Part shown: positions 1 to 8,270 of the stretch, one piece after another
How positions within the stretch are numbered: the first letter of the stretch is position 1
How the letters are laid out: every line of letters begins with the position of its first letter
Assembly: GCA_963802415.1 (NCBI GenBank)
Contig: CAWDIH010000001.1
Coordinates: forward strand, 3,162,001-3,226,000
Direction: 5' to 3'
Source: DATAES01 sp963802415
GTDB taxonomy: Bacteria; Actinomycetota; Acidimicrobiia; Acidimicrobiales; JACDCH01
DNA length: 64,000 nucleotides
Program-made: the position numbers and the translations under genes
Notes under the pieces: model-generated
The model's database searches: none
Told to the model about the DNA's origin: nothing
Seen by the model: the letters and a program-made list of their open reading frames with translations, nothing else

Positions 1-687
1 GTCGTCGTGCTCGTCGAGCGCGTCGATCAGCCGAAGCACCTTCTTGGCACCTTCGGCATCCGTCAGCGGAATCGTCGTCTGCGGCACCATCGTGAGGTCG
101 GCGGAGTCCACAGCCATTCCCGCTTCTTCGATCGCGGAACGAACGCGATGCAGGTCCGTCGGCGCGGTCGTCACGCGCCACAGCTCGCCGTCGTCGGCGA
201 TGTCGTCGGCTCCCGCGTCGAGCGCGGTGAGCATCAGCTCCTCCTCGTCCGCCGTGCGGTCGACGAGGATCTGGCCTTTGCGGTCGAACTGCCACGCCAC
301 AGCGCCGGGTTCCGCGATCGAGCCGCCGTTGCGGCTGAACAGGCTGCGGACGTCCGCGCCTGTCCGGTTGCGATTGTCGGTCAGCACCTCCACGAGCACG
401 GCGACGCCGCCGGGGGCGTAACCCTCATACGTCATCTGCTCGTAGGTGACACCTTCGAGCTCACCGGTGCCGCGCTTGATGGCGCGTTCGATGGTGTCCG
501 TCGGGATCGACACGTCGCGCGCCTTCTGGTACATCGTGCGCAGCGTCGGGTTGACGTCGGGATCGCCGCCGCCCTCACGCGCCGCGACCTCGACCTGGCG
601 GAGCACCTTGGCGAACAACTTGCCGCGGGCCTGGTCCTTCGCCCCTTTCTGGTGTTTGATCGTCGCCCACTTCGAGTGACCCGACAT
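1..687 (-). CDS. yebC: YebC/PmpR-family transcriptional regulator, C-terminus cut by window edge
   Basis: Translating the minus strand from the ATG at 687 gives MSGHSKWATIKHQKGAKD, the hallmark start of the YebC/PmpR (DUF28) family, and the frame stays open for all 229 codons to base 1. Family landmarks include the AKRGTGE and YEGYAPGG segments in the middle. Members bind DNA as regulators or assist translation of difficult sequences; which applies here cannot be told. Full proteins are about 240-250 residues, so only a short tail is missing. It lies 3 bp downstream of pdxT on the same strand; pdxS/pdxT/yebC proximity is also seen in mycobacteria, where ruv genes follow. Confidence 0.93.
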   Translation of the reverse strand, partial: MSGHSKWATIKHQKGAKDQARGKLFAKVLRQVEVAAREGGGDPDVNPTLRTMYQKARDVSIPTDTIERAIKRGTGELEGVTYEQMTYEGYAPGGVAVLVEVLTDNRNRTGADVRSLFSRNGGSIAEPGAVAWQFDRKGQILVDRTADEEELMLTALDAGADDIADDGELWRVTTAPTDLHRVRSAIEEAGMAVDSADLTMVPQTTIPLTDAEGAKKVLRLIDALDEHDD

Positions 688-690
688 CGG

Positions 691-1260
691 TTAGACCCCC
701 TCGAGGAAGAGCCGGTGGATGCGATCGTCGTTCGAGAGCTCGGGGTGGAACGCGGCTGCAACCAGCGATCCGCGCCGAACGAGCACGGGTTTGCCGTCGA
801 CCGTTGCGAGGACGTCGACGCTGCCGCCGGCGCGTTCCACGACGGGCACGCGGATGAACACCGCGTGGAACGGACCGCCGTCGAGCCCGCGTACGTCGAG
901 GTCGCTCTCGAAGCTGTCGACCTGCCGTCCGAACGCGTTGCGGCGCACGTCGATGTCGAGCACGCCGAAGCTGCGCTGGTCGTCTCGACCATCGAGCACG
1001 TTGCACGCGAGGAGGATCATCCCGGCGCACGTACCGAGCGTGGGCGATCCTGCTGCGAGCCGCTCGGCGATCGGGTCGCGCAAACCTGACGAATCGAGCA
1101 GCAACGACATCGTCGTCGACTCCCCGCCAGGTAGCACGAGTCCGTCGACGCCGTCGAGATCAGCGGGGACGCGGACCTCTCGCGCCTCAGCGCCGAGGGA
1201 GGTCAGGACCCCGGCGTGGGTGGCGAACGCACCCTGCAACGCAAGAACGCCGATCTTCAC
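691..1260 (-). CDS. pdxT: Pyridoxal 5'-phosphate synthase glutaminase subunit PdxT
   Basis: Class I glutamine amidotransferase that supplies ammonia to PdxS for PLP synthesis. The 189-residue product starts (GTG) as VKIGVLALQGAFATHAG, carries the oxyanion-region motif PGGESTT, the nucleophile Cys in GTCAGMILLA, and the His-Glu pair in AAFHPELS near the C-terminus: the complete Cys-His-Glu triad. The frame stays open upstream to 1377, but family alignment begins at VKIGVL, so I take the GTG at 1260. The partner pdxS is at 2195-3079, separated by a gene on the opposite strand, which is unusual because pdxS and pdxT are normally adjacent. Only 3 bp separate it from yebC. Confidence 0.95.
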   Translation of the reverse strand: MKIGVLALQGAFATHAGVLTSLGAEAREVRVPADLDGVDGLVLPGGESTTMSLLLDSSGLRDPIAERLAAGSPTLGTCAGMILLACNVLDGRDDQRSFGVLDIDVRRNAFGRQVDSFESDLDVRGLDGGPFHAVFIRVPVVERAGGSVDVLATVDGKPVLVRRGSLVAAAFHPELSNDDRIHRLFLEGV

Positions 1261-1342
1261 CTGGAGGCCTCTGACGCATCGGCGCACGAGTGTAGAGGCG
1301 CACAATTGAGTCCCGGTACCGTCGCTACGGCAGGCTTGACCG

Positions 1343-2194
1343 ATGAGCGAGCGCAGCGAGCGCATCGCCACGAGCATCGACCGCTTCCACGGTGTCGTTC
1401 CGGGGCCTCGTGCCGTCGCCGGCGCACTCGCAAGTCAGCGCCGTCGCCTGCTCGCGCTCTTCGGCAGCTTCGACGACGACGAGTGGCAGGTGAGAAGCAG
1501 GTGCAGCACTTGGACCGTGCACGATGTCGTGCGCCATCTCGTCGATGTCGCGAGCATCGGCAACGCACTGTTGCTCGGCGAAGGTCCGCGGACCGCCGGC
1601 GGCCGCGTCGATCCCACCAAGGATCCCGACGAGTGGCTCGAGGCGTCACGCGAGCAGACGCCATCCGAGACCGTGGCCGCGTTCGAAGCAGCTGTTGCCG
1701 CCGAGCGGGAAGCATTCGAACGTCGCGTCGACGACGGCGGCGACGAGCTCTTGCCCGGACCGTACGGTCTGCTCCACTGGGTCTCGCTCAGCACTCATGT
1801 CTTCTGGGACGCGTGGCTCCACGAACGCGACGTGGTCGTCCCTCTCGACCTGCCTCACGAGTGCCCACTCGCCGAAAACCGTCTCGCCGCGCTCTACGGG
1901 CTCGCGATTGCGTCGACCCCGCCCACCTTCTTCGGGTCGAACGTCACGCTCGCGATCGAGCTCACCGGCGCCGCGCCCGGTGTGTACGAGATGGCTGCTG
2001 CCCCCGAGCAGGTGCGCGTCGACTTCCGGGGTTCGAACGCAACACCGGTCATGCGCGCTGAGCTCGGCGCGCTGATCGATTCCCTCGCCGGACGCGGACC
2101 CGAAGTCCTCGAGGTCGTCGACGTCGTCGACGGTGCGGTCGACGCGGTCGAGCCGCTCACGATGTTGCGTGGTCTGATGCTCCCGACGGCTTGA
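1343..2194 (+). CDS. Maleylpyruvate isomerase/DinB-fold family protein (mycothiol-dependent type)
   Basis: A 283-residue protein with the N-terminal four-helix MDMPI/DinB fold: LLALFGSFDDDEWQVRS, then STWTVHDVVRHLVDVA, whose His residues in this family bind a metal. Relatives use mycothiol as cofactor for thiol transfer or isomerisation, consistent with mshC in this window; the substrate is unknown. Its first residues, MSERSERIATSI, match the SER motif of the inter-gene micro-ORFs described elsewhere here and are probably not part of the ancestral protein; the domain proper begins around residue 25. It is transcribed divergently from pdxT (82 bp gap) and its stop directly abuts the pdxS stop at 2195. 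Confidence 0.8.
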   Translation: MSERSERIATSIDRFHGVVPGPRAVAGALASQRRRLLALFGSFDDDEWQVRSRCSTWTVHDVVRHLVDVASIGNALLLGEGPRTAGGRVDPTKDPDEWLEASREQTPSETVAAFEAAVAAEREAFERRVDDGGDELLPGPYGLLHWVSLSTHVFWDAWLHERDVVVPLDLPHECPLAENRLAALYGLAIASTPPTFFGSNVTLAIELTGAAPGVYEMAAAPEQVRVDFRGSNATPVMRAELGALIDSLAGRGPEVLEVVDVVDGAVDAVEPLTMLRGLMLPTA

Positions 2195-3079
2195 CTACCA
2201 GCCGCGTTCAGCCAGCTTCACGTCGAGCTCGGCAATGTCCTGGCCCCGCATCGGGGAGCCGAGGCCGCGGCTCACCTTCGCCAGGATGTCGGGATCGCGG
2301 AAGTGCGTGGTCGCCTCGACGATCGCCTTCGCTCGCGCCGGCGGGTTGTCGGACTTGAAGATGCCCGACCCCACGAAGACAGCCTCGGCCCCGAGTTGCA
2401 TCACGAGCGACGCGTCCGCCGGCGTGGCGATGCCGCCGGCGCAGAACAGCGGCACCGGCAGGGCTCCTGTCTCCGCGATCTCCTGCACCAACCCGACAGG
2501 CGAGCGCAGCTGCTTCGCCCAGTCGTAGACCTCGGCCGAATCGGCCTGCGTGACCTTGCGGAGGTCACCGAGGATCGATCGGAGGTGACGGACCGCCTCG
2601 ACGATGTTGCCCGTGCCGGCCTCGCCCTTCGACCGGATCATCGCGGCACCTTCGCTGATGCGCCGGAGCGCCTCGCCGAGGTTCGTCGCACCGCACACGA
2701 AGGGAACGGTGAACCGCCACTTGTCGATGTGATGCGCCTCGTCGGCTGGCGTGAGCACTTCGGATTCGTCGACGTAGTCGACGCCGAGCGCTTCGAGAAT
2801 CTGCGCTTCCGCGAAGTGACCGATGCGCGCCTTCGCCATCACCGGGATGGTGACCGCGGCCTTGATGCCCTCGATCATCTCCGGGTCGCTCATCCGGGCA
2901 ACGCCGCCGTCACGACGGATGTCGGCGGGAACCCGCTCGAGTGCCATCACCGATGCGGCACCCGCGTCCTCGGCGATCTTCGCGTGGTCCGGCGTGACGA
3001 CGTCCATGATGACGCCGCCCTTCAACATCTCGGCCAGGCCCCGCTTGACGCGGAACGTTCCCGTCTCGTGCGCGCTCAT
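2195..3079 (-). CDS. pdxS: Pyridoxal 5'-phosphate synthase lyase subunit PdxS
   Basis: Makes PLP from ribose 5-phosphate, glyceraldehyde 3-phosphate and ammonia from PdxT. The (beta/alpha)8 barrel is complete at 294 residues, the family norm. Visible landmarks are GGVIMDVVTPDHAKIAEDAG with the Asp and Lys region used for the ribose Schiff base, VPADIRRDGGVARMSDP, the second lysine in AKARIGHFAEA, and the C-terminal phosphate loop GAEAVFVGSGIFKS. I chose the ATG at 3079 (MSAHETGTF) over an upstream TTG at 3088. Two identical palindromes lie just upstream (3110-3156). It faces the MDMPI gene stop to stop. Confidence 0.97.
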   Translation of the reverse strand: MSAHETGTFRVKRGLAEMLKGGVIMDVVTPDHAKIAEDAGAASVMALERVPADIRRDGGVARMSDPEMIEGIKAAVTIPVMAKARIGHFAEAQILEALGVDYVDESEVLTPADEAHHIDKWRFTVPFVCGATNLGEALRRISEGAAMIRSKGEAGTGNIVEAVRHLRSILGDLRKVTQADSAEVYDWAKQLRSPVGLVQEIAETGALPVPLFCAGGIATPADASLVMQLGAEAVFVGSGIFKSDNPPARAKAIVEATTHFRDPDILAKVSRGLGSPMRGQDIAELDVKLAERGW

Positions 3080-3109
3080 CCCTGCCAAGTCTAAAGGTCA
3101 CCGCTGCGG

Positions 3110-3156
3110 ACGCCCGGGCGTTTCCCTACCCGTCGGGTCGTCGGACGCCCGGGCGT
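3110..3156. promoter_or_regulatory. Paired 12-bp palindromes upstream of pdxS
   Basis: The perfect palindrome ACGCCCGGGCGT occurs at 3110-3121 and again at 3145-3156, each preceded by CGG, 35 bp apart centre to centre, in the 85-bp gap between the lipoprotein stop and the pdxS start. Two same-phase copies in front of a vitamin B6 gene suggest a regulator operator (PdxR/MocR-type regulators are known to control pdxST elsewhere), but each copy could equally form a small hairpin ending transcription of the upstream gene. No regulator gene is adjacent. Confidence 0.45.
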
Positions 3157-3164
3157 CGCGACGT

Positions 3165-4238
3165 TCAGCCCGTGATGGTCCCGCCTCCGATCGGGACCAA
3201 CTCGACCCACGTACGGCCCGGTGTCAGTTTCACGGGATTGCCTGCCTTGTCGGTGTACACGGGAATCGCGTCCGGTGCCGACTTCGACCAGTTGCCGTCG
3301 ATGATCGATCCGTTCGTGAGGATCCAGCACGTGCCCGTCCCGACAAGGTCGGCTTCGGGAACGGGGGTGCCGACGACGTCCCTGTAGCCCGTGTCGTGGT
3401 ACGAGACGAACTGCACGATGACGTTCTGCGGCGTGATCTGCATGCCGTTCTCGTCGACGTGGGGCGAGCCGCTCTGGCTCCGGGCGAAACCTCCCGCGTC
3501 AGGCGCCCACACATAATCGACCGGCGCGCTACCTGGTCCGTCACCGAAGACGAGGTGGACCGAGCTCACGGGCGTGGCCGACGCGAGCATCGGCTCACCG
3601 GCAGCGCGGTACGAGAAGAGCGGAGTGGGCGCCGGCGCGTACGGCGGCGTGAGCGAATACAGCGCCGGCGTCGACGAATACAGGTTGTGGGGCGCGACGT
3701 GACCGGTCTGGTTGCGACGCATGTACAGCTCGCTGTGCGCGTCATAGCCCACGTCGACGAGTGGCGACTCCCTGATGAGCTGGGCAAACCCTGCGTTCGC
3801 GCCCGACCACGCGAAGAGCGGCCGGCTGAGTGGGCTGAACACTGCGACGTCCGTACTGCGCGCGGACCGCACGGGACCGACCGGGTCGGAGTTCGTCGAA
3901 TGGAACACGGCCGCGAGCCGCGTGACGCTGCCCTCGACCATCTCCTCATAGACCACGTCGGCTTGGTTGAGCCCGAGTTGCGGACGTGCGGTGCTGCTCC
4001 TGCGGCCGTCGGCGTTGTCGATCTTCACCACCAACGCCGGCCGGTTCGCCGTGGCAGGGTCCGTGACCGGCAGCCCCGTCAACGGATAGGCGGGCGGCGG
4101 CGGAGGGACGGTCGTCGTCGTCACCGCGGTCGTGGACGTGGTCGTGGTGGTGATTGGCGCCGCTCGCTTCTTGCCACTGCAGGCGGCGATCACCAGCAGC
4201 GCAACCGCAAGGAGCGCAAGGACGCGACGGTTCGTCAA
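3165..4238 (-). CDS. DUF3048 (YerB-like) lipoprotein
   Basis: A 357-residue exported lipoprotein. The N-terminus is basic (TNRR), then a hydrophobic stretch ending in the lipobox VIAAC at about residues 16-20, so Cys20 would be lipidated. A Thr/Pro-rich linker (about residues 30-50) leads to the DUF3048 domain: PLTGLPV, RPALVVKIDN, DVVYEEMVEG and RLAAVFHS, then DPVGPVRSAR. The family's function is not established; Bacillus YerB is the namesake. The start is TTG. It precedes pdxS in the same direction with the palindromes between them, so co-transcription is uncertain. Confidence 0.85.
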   Translation of the reverse strand: MTNRRVLALLAVALLVIAACSGKKRAAPITTTTTSTTAVTTTTVPPPPPAYPLTGLPVTDPATANRPALVVKIDNADGRRSSTARPQLGLNQADVVYEEMVEGSVTRLAAVFHSTNSDPVGPVRSARSTDVAVFSPLSRPLFAWSGANAGFAQLIRESPLVDVGYDAHSELYMRRNQTGHVAPHNLYSSTPALYSLTPPYAPAPTPLFSYRAAGEPMLASATPVSSVHLVFGDGPGSAPVDYVWAPDAGGFARSQSGSPHVDENGMQITPQNVIVQFVSYHDTGYRDVVGTPVPEADLVGTGTCWILTNGSIIDGNWSKSAPDAIPVYTDKAGNPVKLTPGRTWVELVPIGGGTITG

Positions 4239-4266
4239 GGAGTCGACCTCACAGGGAACGGAAGCT

Positions 4267-5175
4267 TCAGAGCTCCCGAAGGGCTTCGATGCGCTCTTCG
4301 AGCGGCGGGTGCGTGTCGAACAATCGGTTCAGGCGTGACAGGCGACCTTCCTCCTTTTGCGTCGGCATCGGTTGCTCGATCCAGAGATGGGCTGTCGCTC
4401 GGGAATGCGAGTGGACGACCGTTTGGTCGTCACGAAGTTTCTCAAGAGCGGAGATCAGTCCTGGTGGATACCGCGTCAACTCCACTCCCGACACGTCTGC
4501 GAGTGACTCCCGGCGGCGGCTCACGGCGAACTGCATCAGCTGAGCAATGAGCGGCGCCAGGAGCAGGAGCGCAAACCCGAACAGGGCGAGGATGGCTTGC
4601 GGGCCGCCACCGCCGTTGTTGTCGTCACGGCTGCGACCGCCTCCCCACCACAGGAAGCGGATCGCGAGGTCGGACATCAGTGCGATGAAGCCGACGAGTG
4701 TCACTGCCAACGTCGAGACCAGGATGTCGTAGTTCTTGATGTGGCTGAGCTCGTGCGCGAGGACGCCTTCGAGCTCGATGCGGTTCATCTTCTCGAGGAG
4801 TCCCGTTGTGACGGCGATGGCCGCGTGCTTCGGGTCCCGTCCCGTAGCGAACGCGTTCGGCGCGTCGTCGTCGATGATGTACACGCGCGGCTTCGGCAGA
4901 CCGGCTGCGATGCACAAGCCCTCGACGATGTTGTGCAGCCGCGCATACTCGACGGGATCCGCAGGACGGGCACGGCTCATCGCAAGCGCAACCGAGTCCG
5001 ACTTCCAGTACGCGAGGAAGGAGGTGCCTACCGCGACGACCAGCGCGATGACGACCCCCACGAAGCCGAACTGCAGCAGCGCGTTGAGCACCACGGCGAC
5101 GAGCACCGCGAGGAGCACGAAACCCGCGATCAACAGCGCGGACCGTCTCTTGTTGGATGCGACCTGGTCGTACAG
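4267..5175 (-). CDS. htpX: HtpX-family membrane zinc metalloprotease
   Basis: M48 protease of the cytoplasmic membrane that degrades misfolded membrane proteins. The zinc site HELSHIKNYD sits near residue 143 with the third ligand in RRRESLADVSG; two N-terminal and two central hydrophobic segments anchor it. The in-frame sequence upstream of the first TTG reads YDQVASNKRRSALLIAGF, which matches the conserved start of HtpX (usually MYDQ), placing a CTG codon at 5173-5175 where Met is expected. I therefore start there (302 residues); a TTG at 5133 would lose the conserved segment. It lies 32 bp downstream of lemA, a common pairing. Confidence 0.88.
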   Translation of the reverse strand: MYDQVASNKRRSALLIAGFVLLAVLVAVVLNALLQFGFVGVVIALVVAVGTSFLAYWKSDSVALAMSRARPADPVEYARLHNIVEGLCIAAGLPKPRVYIIDDDAPNAFATGRDPKHAAIAVTTGLLEKMNRIELEGVLAHELSHIKNYDILVSTLAVTLVGFIALMSDLAIRFLWWGGGRSRDDNNGGGGPQAILALFGFALLLLAPLIAQLMQFAVSRRRESLADVSGVELTRYPPGLISALEKLRDDQTVVHSHSRATAHLWIEQPMPTQKEEGRLSRLNRLFDTHPPLEERIEALREL

Positions 5176-5207
5176 GGTGGAGGGTTCCGGTTAGAAGCTT
5201 CGAGGAG

Positions 5208-5867
5208 TTATTGCGGCGCCTGACCTGCGGCGGGCGGCTGGCCGCTGGTCTGGGGTGGCGTGCCCGTGGCGGGCGGTTGCGCGGCGGTGGGCTGGTCCGC
5301 GACCGGTTGCGTCGTGTCGAACGAGACGCGCACCGCATCGCGTGACTGCTCGTCGACCTCGAAGTACTCACGGGGCGCGAAGTTCATGGCGCCCGCGATC
5401 ACGACGGCCGGGAACGTCTGGATCTTCGTGTTGTAGCGCTGCACCGAGTCGTTGTAGAACTGCCGCGCGTAGGCGATGCGCCCTTCGGTCCCGGTCAACT
5501 CCTCCTGCAACTGGGCGAAGTTCTGGTTGGCCTTCAGGTCGGGATACGCCTCGGACAGCGCGAACAGCGACTTCAACGCCCCCGTGATCACGTTCTCGGC
5601 TTCCGCCTGCTGTGCCGGGCCTTGCGCGTTGACCGCCATGTTGCGGGCCTGGATCACCGCCTCGAGCGTTTGCCGCTCGTGCGCGGCATAGCCCTTCACG
5701 GTCTCGACGAGGTTGGGGATGAGGTCGTACCGGCGCTTGAGCTGCACGTCGATCTGGGCCCATGCGGCGTCGACCCGGTTGCGCAGTCTGACCAGGCCGT
5801 TGAACGTGACGACCGCCACGATCACGACCAGCGCGATCAGGATCAACACGATGATGAGTGCGATCAC
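5208..5867 (-). CDS. lemA: LemA family membrane protein
   Basis: A 219-residue protein with one N-terminal membrane helix (IALIIVLILIALVVIVAVVTF) followed by the LemA helical bundle: NRVDAAWAQIDVQLKRRYDLIPNLVETVKGY, the family signature. The C-terminal 35 residues are a Pro/Gln/Thr-rich tail likely outside the fold. LemA's biochemical role is unknown; it is often next to htpX, as here (32 bp apart), suggesting a shared role in membrane protein quality control. The start is GTG. It is the first gene of the lemA-htpX pair; the 290 bp upstream hold only a terminator hairpin. Confidence 0.93.
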   Translation of the reverse strand: MIALIIVLILIALVVIVAVVTFNGLVRLRNRVDAAWAQIDVQLKRRYDLIPNLVETVKGYAAHERQTLEAVIQARNMAVNAQGPAQQAEAENVITGALKSLFALSEAYPDLKANQNFAQLQEELTGTEGRIAYARQFYNDSVQRYNTKIQTFPAVVIAGAMNFAPREYFEVDEQSRDAVRVSFDTTQPVADQPTAAQPPATGTPPQTSGQPPAAGQAPQ

Positions 5868-5973
5868 GACGGGTCATGGTACTCGGAGGAATCGGTGCCA
5901 CTCGGACCGCGCCGCCTTTGGGATCGCCGGCCGGACCCGAGGCTGCGGACCGACAAGGACGACAGAAGACGAC

Positions 5974-6002
5974 AGGAGGGGCCTAGTGACTAGACCCCTC
6001 CT
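5974..6002 (-). terminator. Hairpin terminator downstream of pimA
   Basis: A 13-bp inverted repeat (AGGAGGGGCCTAG, 3-nt loop, CTAGACCCCTCCT) with one mismatch. On the minus-strand transcript the odd pair is a G-U wobble, so the stem is unbroken, and the minus strand continues into a T-rich stretch. That orientation fits termination of pimA, whose stop is about 155 bp upstream. The rest of 5868-6157 shows no gene. Confidence 0.6.
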
Positions 6003-6157
6003 CGTCGTGTTTGCCCCCGTTGCTGCGAAGGAGAATGCGTTCTGCGTGATCTGATGGTCGCGCTGCGTGGTTGCGATGCAGCGTGCGGCAAATCTGAACG
6101 CTACGCCATGGCGCGATCGGGGGGTTTTCGCTAGTTCCTCGGGCCTAGTCCGCCGCC

Positions 6158-7246
6158 CTACAACCGGGCATACAGCTCGACATATCGCTGGGCGAGGTTG
6201 TGCATCGAGAACTCCTCGGCCCGCTGCTGTCCCGATGTGACGAGCGCCTCGGCGCACGAAGGGTTCGAGATGACCTCACGGAGCGCGGCGGCGAGGGCGC
6301 GGGGGTCGCCCGGCGGCACCAGGAGCGCGTCCGCCCCGGACCGGGCGACGTTGCGATACCCATCGAGGTCGCTGGCCACCACGGGGGTCCGCGCCGCCAT
6401 GGCCTCGAGCAAGACGACACCAAACGACTCGCCCCGCAACGATGGAGCGCAGAACACGTCCGCCCCGCGCAGTCGCGACGCCTTCTCCTCGTCGCTGATC
6501 CTTCCGAGCCACTCGATACGGGGGTCGCCAGTGTGGTGGGCCTGCAACGCCAACGTCTCCGGTCCGTCGCCGGCGACCCACACCTGCACGTCGGCCGGCA
6601 GATGGCGCAGGGCCGTGAGCAGGATGTCGAGGCCCTTCCGCGGCTCGTGGCGACCGACGAAGAAGATGACCGGGCCGTCGGTACCGCCACGGGTGCTGCC
6701 GTTCGCGTGCCAGGCGGGTGCCTTGGCGAAACGGTCGATCTCGATGCCGTTGAACAGGAGCAGGTAGTCGCCGCCGAGCGCCTCGTGCGCCATGGCGCGA
6801 GCGGCTTCCGAGACGGCGCACCGCACGTCGATGCGTCCGGCCAACCACCGCACGAGCGGTGTCAGGTAGCGATAAGCGGCACTCCCGCCTGCGGCATGGA
6901 ATGTTCCGATGATTGGCGCGTTGCGGAACAGGATCGCGGTCATGGTCGGGCCCGGCACGAGCGGCTCGTGCAGGTGCAGAACGTCGAACGATTCGTCCCG
7001 GAGGGCGCGGATCGTTCGCAGCTGACAGGAGGGATCGGGCGCGATGGGGGCCACCGACCCGTTGGCGGCGGTGAGGATCGATCGCCCGAGAGGCGTCACG
7101 CCGGCGTCAGGAGGAGGCGCGTCGCAGGGGCCGAGTACGCGGGCGTGATGCCCGGCGTCTCGCAACGAGCGCGCCAATCCGAGCACCTGTCCCTGCACAC
7201 CGCCTGGTGTGGTCAGGCTGTAGGGACAGACGAGGCCGACCCGCAC
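6158..7246 (-). CDS. pimA: GDP-mannose-dependent phosphatidylinositol mannosyltransferase (PimA-type GT4)
   Basis: Predicted first mannosyltransferase of phosphatidylinositol mannoside synthesis, adding mannose to phosphatidylinositol at the cytoplasmic face. The 362-residue GT-B protein begins MRVGLVCPYSLTTPGGVQ, nearly the PimA start of mycobacteria with the GGVQ donor/acceptor loop; the middle has VGRHEPRKGLDILL and the C-domain the EX7E motif in GESFGVVLLEAMA. Start is GTG. It is the last gene of pgsA-patA-pimA, the same order as in Mycobacterium, which supports the PimA call over other GT4 enzymes. A terminator hairpin follows at 5974-6002. Confidence 0.87.
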   Translation of the reverse strand: MRVGLVCPYSLTTPGGVQGQVLGLARSLRDAGHHARVLGPCDAPPPDAGVTPLGRSILTAANGSVAPIAPDPSCQLRTIRALRDESFDVLHLHEPLVPGPTMTAILFRNAPIIGTFHAAGGSAAYRYLTPLVRWLAGRIDVRCAVSEAARAMAHEALGGDYLLLFNGIEIDRFAKAPAWHANGSTRGGTDGPVIFFVGRHEPRKGLDILLTALRHLPADVQVWVAGDGPETLALQAHHTGDPRIEWLGRISDEEKASRLRGADVFCAPSLRGESFGVVLLEAMAARTPVVASDLDGYRNVARSGADALLVPPGDPRALAAALREVISNPSCAEALVTSGQQRAEEFSMHNLAQRYVELYARL

Positions 7247-7274
7247 GGGCGAAACGGTACTTCCCGTACGCCGG

Positions 7275-8270
7275 TCACTCCTTGTTGTGGGGGTAGCTGT
7301 TGCTGGCGTCGCTGTTGTTGCGCTCCTGCCACCCTGGATCGCTCGGCCAGTTGGGCTGCAGCAGATGCCACTGCTCGGGCGCGGCGCGTATCAGGTCCTC
7401 GAGCTCGTGCGCCAAGTGCTGCGTCACGCGGACGACGTCTTCGCGCAGCCGGCCTTCGCGCGTCACCGGAATCGGACCGCGGATGTCGCCCAGATGGTCG
7501 TGACGGCGGAAGTACACCGCGACCGGCAGGACAGGAGCGCCGGTCCGCAACGACAGCGTGGCCGGGCCGGCGGGCAGCAAGGTCCGTTCACCGAAGAACT
7601 CCACCTCGACCCCACTACCGCCGATGTCACGATCGCACAGGAGACACACGACGTGGTTGGCGCGCAACGCCCGGACCACGGCAGTCCCTGCGTCGGCGTC
7701 GAGGGGAACGACATTCATGCCGAACGCGCGGCGTAGCTCGGCGAACCACTCGAACAGCTCGGGTGGGTCCAAGGCCTCGACCACGACGGTGACCGGTTGA
7801 CGCTGCACTTCGGCCAACCAGAAACCGGCCCAGTCCCACCCGCCGAGATGTGGCAGCGCGAGGATCACGCCGCGGCCGGCGGCCAGTCCCTCCTCGACAT
7901 GGTTCCATCCTCGGAGCGTCATGCCCGCGTCGAGCACCGCTGGACTCGTGCCGGGCAGCCGAAGCGATTCGGCCCAGTAGCGGGCGTACGACTCGAACGT
8001 TGCCGCGACGGCGCGGCGTAGCGGGGCGCCACGGAAGTCCGGTCCACGTACTCGGCGCAAGTTGCGCTCCACTTGGGCGCGCCGTGCGGCGGAGAACTGG
8101 GCGACACCGAGCCCTGCGGCCCGAGCGGTGAGCTCGGCCATGGGCCGCGGCATCGCGCGCGCGACGACCGCGCCGAGCTTGAAAGCGGCGACGGTGGGGT
8201 CCGTCAGCGAGTCCGGCGACGTGCCTGCGCGCGGCAGCCCACCGCTCCCGCCGCATCCGGCTGCGCTCAC
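7275..8270 (-). CDS. patA: Phosphatidylinositol mannoside acyltransferase (PatA-type)
   Basis: LpxL/HtrB-like acyltransferase expected to acylate the mannose of PIM1/PIM2. The HX4D catalytic motif is visible as LPHLGGWDWAGF, followed by VVEALDPPELFEWF and CLLCDRDIGGSG. It lies between pgsA and pimA as in mycobacteria. The start is uncertain: family-like sequence begins near TDPTVAAFKLGAVVARAMP (codon at 8205-8207, a CTG), while a GTG at 8270 would add about 21 residues of Gly/Ser-rich sequence; I use the GTG. The frame is open further upstream but that stretch is pgsA read out of frame. Length from the GTG is 331 residues. Confidence 0.82.
   Translation of the reverse strand: MSAAGCGGSGGLPRAGTSPDSLTDPTVAAFKLGAVVARAMPRPMAELTARAAGLGVAQFSAARRAQVERNLRRVRGPDFRGAPLRRAVAATFESYARYWAESLRLPGTSPAVLDAGMTLRGWNHVEEGLAAGRGVILALPHLGGWDWAGFWLAEVQRQPVTVVVEALDPPELFEWFAELRRAFGMNVVPLDADAGTAVVRALRANHVVCLLCDRDIGGSGVEVEFFGERTLLPAGPATLSLRTGAPVLPVAVYFRRHDHLGDIRGPIPVTREGRLREDVVRVTQHLAHELEDLIRAAPEQWHLLQPNWPSDPGWQERNNSDASNSYPHNKE

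Noticed and set aside
2823..4550. 575-residue plus-strand open frame across pdxS, the lipoprotein and htpX
   Set aside because: Crosses three recognisable minus-strand genes and shows no family motif.
6200..7792. 530-residue plus-strand open frame opposite pimA and patA
   Set aside because: Antisense to two conserved enzymes; no start context or motif.
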